Source: CAZLGC01 sp964559275
GTDB lineage: Bacteria > Patescibacteriota > CALEFQ01
Reading direction: 5' to 3'
DNA: 43,917 bases
Assembly: GCA_964559275.1 (NCBI GenBank)
Contig: CAZLGC010000004.1
Coordinates: forward strand, 1 to 43,917
Shown here: positions 39,262 through 43,917 of the stretch, one piece after another
How positions within the stretch are numbered: the first letter of the stretch is position 1
How the letters are laid out: every line of letters begins with the position of its first letter
The notes under the pieces: model-generated
What the model saw: only the letters and a program-made list of their open reading frames with translations
Databases searched by the model: none
Told to the model about the DNA's origin: nothing
Position numbers and translations under genes: made by a program

Positions 39262-40581
39262 TCAAATATGCCTCATAATCTTTTCATTGGATATGTATCC
39301 GTGAAGATAATTAACCGGATACGTATCCAATGAAAACTCCCCCATTAAAAAATCAACATCGAAATATTGCCTCAATGTCGCTTCTTTATTTTTTGCTGAA
39401 GCCGTCCAAAATTTTTTAGTTCTGGATATTTTACCAACATTTTCAATATCTTTCTCACTACCACGCAAAGCAATCGCATCCAAAATAACACCAGATAAAG
39501 AATCCGTGCCCATCCATTCCACCGCCCATATTGATTCGCCTTGGAAAAACACATTGCCAGGCATTGTATGTTTTTTAAGTTGATGAGAAATTGATTGTCG
39601 TCGAAAATCACGCTGAGGCATAGGCCACAACGCCGCCGGGGTTGCAGGCATGGCCCGAAAAGGTGTAAACCCAAAAAGGCAAGACATTTTTCCCTCTCCA
39701 TTAACCTTATCATCCGCTAACCGCAATGACTCCAATAACTCTGAATAATCATCAGCAGCCTCGAATGGATACCCCACAACATTAAAAAACTTAACCTGTT
39801 CGCCATTCCCGAATTTTGATTTTTTGTAAATAAATTCAATTAACAATTCTTTTGATATCGGCTTATTAACCATCTTCCGCAGCCGTTCAGAAACCCCGTC
39901 AAGACCGATGTTTCTTATGCTTTTTTTGCACCAGTCGGTACTATCTATATCCAGGTCAAGCATCGTGAATTCAACGTCAAGCCCGTCATTTGAATAACTT
40001 TGCCCTGTAATAATGTTTTTACGGTGCCAGGTATATGCACAGAACTTGCATTTCCGCTTACATCCAATACCGGTTTCCTGCCAAACCTGCTCTTTTTTGG
40101 TATGGTTTCCGATTTTTATTTTGTGAAGATAAACCCCGCCTGCTTGGTGAATGTTATAGCTTTTAGACGCCTTAAATTTTTGACTTTCAGCAACGCACCC
40201 CTGCAACCCGTGGCACGAATCAATATTATCAACCACATTGCAAATAATATCTTCGCCACGACCCCACACGCAAACATCGAACCATTTTAAAAACGGACGA
40301 ATATTAAGACACCCAGCGCCACCAACAATAACTTTATAACTTCCACCCGGCCACCGCTCGCGTTCTGAAATATATGAAAACCAATCACATTGAGCGGTAA
40401 TTGAGATTAAAATAATATCGAATTTGTTAACGTTATACTCCGAACAATATCTTATATCATGCCCACCGCGCCGCAAAGCATCTGCCACGACCTCAACCCC
40501 CGCAAACAATCGGATATTAAAAGATTCCTGTTTATAATTTGCTTTCGCATAATGAGATTGTACATAAATTCCAATTTTCAT
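39262..40581 (-). CDS. B12-binding/radical-SAM-like protein
   Basis: A 439-aa protein. The N-terminal part (ADALRRGGHDIRYC then FDIILISITAQCDW then VIVGGAGCLN) resembles the B12-binding-like half of many radical SAM proteins. TGIGCKRKCKFCAYTW is the radical-SAM motif C-x3-C-x2-C that binds a 4Fe-4S cluster. Later residues (GLDGVSERLRKMVNKPISKE) fit the TIM-barrel. It would use SAM to modify an unknown substrate. It follows a ParB-like gene, coupled by ATGA. Confidence 0.7.
   Translation of the reverse strand: MKIGIYVQSHYAKANYKQESFNIRLFAGVEVVADALRRGGHDIRYCSEYNVNKFDIILISITAQCDWFSYISERERWPGGSYKVIVGGAGCLNIRPFLKWFDVCVWGRGEDIICNVVDNIDSCHGLQGCVAESQKFKASKSYNIHQAGGVYLHKIKIGNHTKKEQVWQETGIGCKRKCKFCAYTWHRKNIITGQSYSNDGLDVEFTMLDLDIDSTDWCKKSIRNIGLDGVSERLRKMVNKPISKELLIEFIYKKSKFGNGEQVKFFNVVGYPFEAADDYSELLESLRLADDKVNGEGKMSCLFGFTPFRAMPATPAALWPMPQRDFRRQSISHQLKKHTMPGNVFFQGESIWAVEWMGTDSLSGVILDAIALRGSEKDIENVGKISRTKKFWTASAKNKEATLRQYFDVDFLMGEFSLDTYPVNYLHGYISNEKIMRHI
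39281..39336. repeat. 20-bp inverted repeat within radical-SAM gene end
   Basis: TTTTCATTGGATATGTATCC (39281-39300) and GGATACGTATCCAATGAAAA (39317-39336) match at 19 of 20 positions, the other being a G-U pair. The loop is 16 nt. It lies between converging genes and inside the coding sequence of the radical-SAM gene's last residues. Confidence 0.75.
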
Positions 40582-41123
40582 ATTTTCACCTCAAAACCGC
40601 ACTTCGGGCAGGTCACAAAGCCTGTATCCTGAGAATTATTTTCCTGTTGCTGATCATCTGTTAAAGTTATTGGCTTGCCATCCTCAACCCATCCATCCAA
40701 AAACCGATCCATATCAATATCCGGCAACGTCAGATCATCCACCAACCCTGAAATATCAACCGACATTTCGTTTAAAAACTCATACAACCCATCTTCGGTT
40801 ATTTTCGCATGATGGCTGTTTAGCCTCAACAGCTTTTCAGCCGCTTCTGCCTTGTCCTGTGCCTGTACTTCAACAATTGGAATGTCGGCTATGGTGTAAC
40901 CCTGTTTTAATAATTCCCGCACCGTAAAAAGCCTCTGGTGTCCGTCCAATAAAAAATTCTTCCAGACAAAAACCGGAAAGCTGAATCCGTGTTTTAGGAT
41001 TGACCGTTTGAGCTTTTCAAACTCATCACGCTCAAGCGTTTTTAAATTGCCCTGAAAGTCTTTCAACTTGTCAATCGGGATTACCCCGGAACCCTTGCAT
41101 GTTATTTTGATTATTTTTTTCAT
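40578..41123 (-). CDS. ParB/sulfiredoxin-like domain protein
   Basis: A 181-aa protein. ERDEFEKLKRSILKHGFSFP then VFVWKNFLLDGHQRLFTVREL and LRLNSHHAKITEDGLYEFL match the ParB N-terminal/sulfiredoxin fold (conserved DGHQR). The C-terminus is a zinc ribbon (CPKCGFEVKI). Such phage proteins may be nucleases, NTPases or modification accessories; the exact activity is unknown. ATG overlaps the HTH gene stop (ATGA), and its stop overlaps the radical-SAM start. Confidence 0.65.
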   Translation of the reverse strand: MKKIIKITCKGSGVIPIDKLKDFQGNLKTLERDEFEKLKRSILKHGFSFPVFVWKNFLLDGHQRLFTVRELLKQGYTIADIPIVEVQAQDKAEAAEKLLRLNSHHAKITEDGLYEFLNEMSVDISGLVDDLTLPDIDMDRFLDGWVEDGKPITLTDDQQQENNSQDTGFVTCPKCGFEVKI

Positions 41124-41335
41124 TTTTTCACTATTTTTTTTAATTTTTTTGAATAACAACTATCAAACATCCATTGTTCAATCGCATCCGTGCTAGAATA
41201 CCAAGTGCCATTAAGTTTTCTTGCCGGGAAACCCACTTGATCAACCATTCTCTTGATTGTCTCGCTTGAAATGCCGGTGAAATCTTCAATGTCCTGCATC
41301 TGAACCAATAGTTTTTTTGACTTTTCAACCGCCAT
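41120..41335 (-). CDS. HTH protein, AlpA/excisionase-like
   Basis: A 71-aa protein: MAVEKSKKLLVQMQDIEDFT, then GISSETIKRMVDQVGFPARK (winged HTH of the AlpA/MerR/excisionase class, FPARKLNGTWYSS) and a basic C-terminus. GGGGAA precedes the ATG. It may control this insert. Its start overlaps the stop of the upstream peptide (TGATG). Confidence 0.65.
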   Translation of the reverse strand: MAVEKSKKLLVQMQDIEDFTGISSETIKRMVDQVGFPARKLNGTWYSSTDAIEQWMFDSCYSKKLKKIVKK

Positions 41336-41412
41336 CAAAACATTCCCCATAAAACAAACGTAATAATCTCTATAATTATTGCGATTATGGTTAACGGTAC
41401 AAGGATTTTCAT
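41335..41412 (-). CDS. 25-aa hydrophobic membrane peptide
   Basis: MKILVPLTIIAIIIEIITFV then LWGMF, nearly all hydrophobic. It starts inside the stop of the large terminase gene (ATGA) and its TGA overlaps the next ATG. Overlap on both sides supports translation. Function unknown. Confidence 0.45.
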   Translation of the reverse strand: MKILVPLTIIAIIIEIITFVLWGMF

Positions 41413-43370
41413 TTAAACCAGCCTTTTTTTTGAGGTAGCGCATTACTCTTTTGCGCCCGGCCAGCCTTCTTTTTGGCCTGTGGTCTGCTTTCCTGCGCCT
41501 GCCTCTGCGTTTTTGGAATACCCAGGGTTTCAGCACTATTATCATCACTGACGCGCCTTTCAATACGCATCTTGATTTTCCCTAAATTCGGATTTAAAAA
41601 TTCAAACGCCGCCAAAGCATACACCCTGACATCAAGCTGTTCATTCGGCCCTTTTTTTCGCCACTCGTACCCAACCAAAACGCCTTTTTTTCTGACTTCT
41701 ATTTTTTCCTCATTGGTCAACTGCTTGTAGTGCTTGTCTGTGTAATGTTCCGGAAAATGACAATACCCTGGGCCTGGGTCTTGAATTCTTAACCGGTTAA
41801 AAACAATCGTTTTACCGTCATCGACATTACAGGAGCGAAGGATCGCCCGGCCCCCCTTCTTTTTATCGCCCTGCCAATGCCCTTTATTGCAAAGGGTTCC
41901 TTGTAAAACGCCCTTTGTTGCATAAATATTCCTACGCCTCCGAGGGCCAGTGAACTTGTAAACCTCGTTTGCCAGATATCCAGAATCAACAAAAGCCGCC
42001 GCCACTCTCAAGACAACTCCATCAACCCGAACAAATGTTTTTCTCAACAGGTCGTCAATATGATCCCAAACCTCCGGCCTTTCCGCATCACCCGGAACAA
42101 CCTCATAACCGAGCGACCATGTTTCAGACTCAAGGCCATGGCCGACAAACTCAATCTCAATCCTGGAATTTGCCCCACCTTGAACGTCAGCGCCTACAGT
42201 GACCACCAAAACCTCATTCGGAATCGTACCCTCAATCAAATAATCTTCACCCCTCTGCCCCAAAGCAGACGCATTGACGGTTTCGCCCTTATCCTCAAAG
42301 GTTTCGCCCAAAAGCGTATTGATAACCGATTTTAAAACGGTGATATTTCCGTTTTTCTTTTCCCGGTTTGCCGCAAGCCACCGATCCACAAAATAAGACC
42401 ATGGTCTTAAATACGAATACGCCGCCCAAAGACAAGCCCCGATTCTCCGGGGTTTCTGTCTCGGCTTGTCATCGGGGCCGAAAAACTTGTCAAGCGCGTC
42501 CTCGTAATAAACGCCGTCCATGGTTTGCCATCTACCGGCTTCGTCCATTTCCGGGTAATCACGATAATATAATTTGCACCCATTTTTGCATTGATAATAC
42601 ACGGTTTCCGGCTGGTCTTTTTCCCATTTGAAGTTTTTAAACTCAAGCCGTTGCAGCACCAAACAGTGAGGACATTCCACAAAACGGTAAAAGATCATAT
42701 CAGCCGCATTAACCGCCATTTCGATCTGACACAATCCCTTGATTTTTGGAGTTGACCCCCGAACCGACTTTGGGAACGGGGCCTGATCAAGCCGACCGTC
42801 ACCGAGTTCAACCGCCGAGCCCTCGCCGTCAATGTCCGCATCAAATGCTGACAACTCATCATAAATCGCCACGTCTTTTGTCATCCGGCGAAAGTTTCGG
42901 GCAGACTTACCGCCCTTAATGTCCAGCGTGGCGCCATGGAAAACTTTTTTCTCAACCGTATTCCACTTGGATTTATACCCGACTTTACACTTCAGCCGAT
43001 CACCCAAAACCGGCACATCTCGAAGCATGGGTTCTATTTCATCGGTCGTGAAATCCTTTGCATCCCCGTCAGTCGGTTGCCAGATCGCCACGTTTCTGTT
43101 TTTCTGTTCAATAAAATATGCTGTTGAGGCCATTAAACATTTAGTGTAGCCTATTCTGCGACTTTTCATCCAGTTGATTTCCTCAATATCATCCGATGTC
43201 ATCCAGTTGATGATGGCCACCTGGTACGGATAGCACTTCCAGCGCCCTTCGGTTCCAGATGATTCAGGGGACAGGTAAAAATTCTGATCCGCCCACTCAG
43301 CGCCAATCATTGGAGTTTTAATTTTAAAATAAGAACTTTCATATCTTGTATTATTTGCTATTAAAATCAT
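41409..43370 (-). CDS. Terminase large subunit, GpA-like
   Basis: A 653-aa protein of the lambda GpA family. A Walker A-like KSRRIGYTK (about 68) and VAIYDELSAF (Walker B, about 168) form the ATPase. ADVQGGANSRIEIEFVGHG and VDSGYLANEVYKF belong to the nuclease domain. Zinc-like CPHCLVLQ...CKNGC (about 230-265) is also present. It cuts concatemers and drives DNA into the head. Basic C-terminus. Confidence 0.85.
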   Translation of the reverse strand: MILIANNTRYESSYFKIKTPMIGAEWADQNFYLSPESSGTEGRWKCYPYQVAIINWMTSDDIEEINWMKSRRIGYTKCLMASTAYFIEQKNRNVAIWQPTDGDAKDFTTDEIEPMLRDVPVLGDRLKCKVGYKSKWNTVEKKVFHGATLDIKGGKSARNFRRMTKDVAIYDELSAFDADIDGEGSAVELGDGRLDQAPFPKSVRGSTPKIKGLCQIEMAVNAADMIFYRFVECPHCLVLQRLEFKNFKWEKDQPETVYYQCKNGCKLYYRDYPEMDEAGRWQTMDGVYYEDALDKFFGPDDKPRQKPRRIGACLWAAYSYLRPWSYFVDRWLAANREKKNGNITVLKSVINTLLGETFEDKGETVNASALGQRGEDYLIEGTIPNEVLVVTVGADVQGGANSRIEIEFVGHGLESETWSLGYEVVPGDAERPEVWDHIDDLLRKTFVRVDGVVLRVAAAFVDSGYLANEVYKFTGPRRRRNIYATKGVLQGTLCNKGHWQGDKKKGGRAILRSCNVDDGKTIVFNRLRIQDPGPGYCHFPEHYTDKHYKQLTNEEKIEVRKKGVLVGYEWRKKGPNEQLDVRVYALAAFEFLNPNLGKIKMRIERRVSDDNSAETLGIPKTQRQAQESRPQAKKKAGRAQKSNALPQKKGWFK

Positions 43371-43834
43371 TAATCTATTTTAACCTGAATGTTGTCTATT
43401 ATATTCAAGCACTCAGCGATTGATTTTTTGGTTAAAAGAATTTCGTCCCCGGATATTTCAGGCCGATTCCGTTTCATAATCAGGGGCAGGCTTTCAAGTA
43501 TCGGGACCATTTGCGCCGCCAATTTTTCAGGAACCTCAAGCGCTGCATTAACCGAGATTAACAACTTTTCTTCAATATCGTTTTCTCTTTTTTTCCTTCT
43601 GATATCTTCGCGCTTTTCGTATGCATTTAACAACTGTATTTTTGTCGACGGATCTGTATTATCGGGTTGATTTACTTGATACAATATCGGTAAGGCAATT
43701 TTACTATCACACACCTTAGCGGAATTTCGATACCCTCCTGTTTTAAAAACAACTCCTGCTTCAGATAGCCTTTTTCTGATTGTTCGGGTGTCGAACCCGG
43801 TAAAATTTTGAAGATCAGTAATTGATGAATCCAT
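43370..43834 (-). CDS. Terminase small subunit, Nu1-like
   Basis: A 154-aa protein. MDSSITDLQNFTGFDTRTIRKRLSEAGV is the winged HTH of Nu1/DUF1441-type small terminases, and the C-terminus (EEKLLISVNAALEVPEKLAA) is the oligomerisation/large-subunit contact. It recognises the packaging site, usually next to its gene. Stop overlaps the large subunit start. Confidence 0.75.
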   Translation of the reverse strand: MDSSITDLQNFTGFDTRTIRKRLSEAGVVFKTGGYRNSAKVCDSKIALPILYQVNQPDNTDPSTKIQLLNAYEKREDIRRKKRENDIEEKLLISVNAALEVPEKLAAQMVPILESLPLIMKRNRPEISGDEILLTKKSIAECLNIIDNIQVKID

Positions 43835-43848
43835 GTCTTATTGTAATT

Positions 43849-43888
43849 ACATTGTTACTACAAGATGAACATTGTTTTTCAACCTTGT
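43849..43888. repeat. Short repeats near terminase start (packaging-site candidate)
   Basis: ACATTGTT occurs at 43849 and 43869 (20-bp period), with a flanking ACAAG (43860) / CTTGT (43884) dyad. Small terminases usually bind repeats close to their own gene, so this could be part of a cosB- or pac-like site. Weak evidence. Confidence 0.35.
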
Positions 43889-43917
43889 AAATAGCGAACT
43901 CTCGAGATTTTCACACC

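Overview
The window is almost certainly a large part, perhaps nearly all, of the genome of a tailed phage or prophage of the lambda-like siphovirus type. Reading leftward from the right edge, the head and tail genes follow lambda order: Nu1-like small terminase, GpA-like large terminase, gpW-like connector, lambda-family portal, S78 protease with a nested scaffold start, decoration protein, HK97-fold capsid, FII/Z/U/V-like connector and tail genes, a gpG/gpGT pair joined by a probable -1 frameshift, and a tape measure protein. The host cannot be fixed from sequence alone. Many proteins carry Sec-type signal peptides, which suits a Gram-negative host, possibly an anaerobic or sediment bacterium, but that is inference. 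No integrase, reverse transcriptase, tRNA or CRISPR array was found.

Layout. (1) 135-5805, minus strand: a leftward early operon behind a small XRE repressor, with small Cys-rich proteins, an HNH nuclease whose 5' end looks broken, an O-type replication initiator with origin-like iterons inside the gene, a DnaC-like loader, an SSB-tipped protein and a RecU-like nuclease. (2) 5806-6462: divergent promoter region, then about 460 nt of strong nested hairpins ending in an intrinsic-terminator-like stem, a candidate large structured RNA. (3) 6463-14903, plus strand: a rightward early operon with a PolB-type exonuclease, a candidate annealing protein, an HNH/zinc protein, a C5-cytosine methyltransferase split in motif I and overlapped by a second long ORF, and then a run of mini-genes separated by compact stem-loop regions that look like cassettes. 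(4) 14959-19446, minus strand: holin-like, tiny membrane and secreted proteins and an M15-type endolysin, many overlapping by 4 nt. (5) 19456-38181, minus strand: tail fibres, tail and head genes. (6) 38206-39336: a plus-strand moron-like island with its own sigma70 promoter, flanked by strong inverted repeats. (7) 39262-41412, minus strand: a tightly coupled insert (25-aa hydrophobic peptide, HTH, ParB-like, B12/radical-SAM-like) between the large terminase and the connector genes. (8) 41409-43834: the terminase genes.

How it fits together: the repressor probably controls divergent early transcription. The initiator and loader start replication at iterons inside the initiator gene. The exonuclease, annealing-like, RecU-like and SSB-like proteins form a recombination/replication set. 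The terminase cuts and packages DNA into a capsid built by the HK97-type module, and the lysis genes sit past the tail genes. The most unusual parts are the structured leader RNA, the stem-loop-separated mini-genes, the two-frame methyltransferase locus, the ParB plus radical-SAM insert, and fibre-like proteins with signal peptides.
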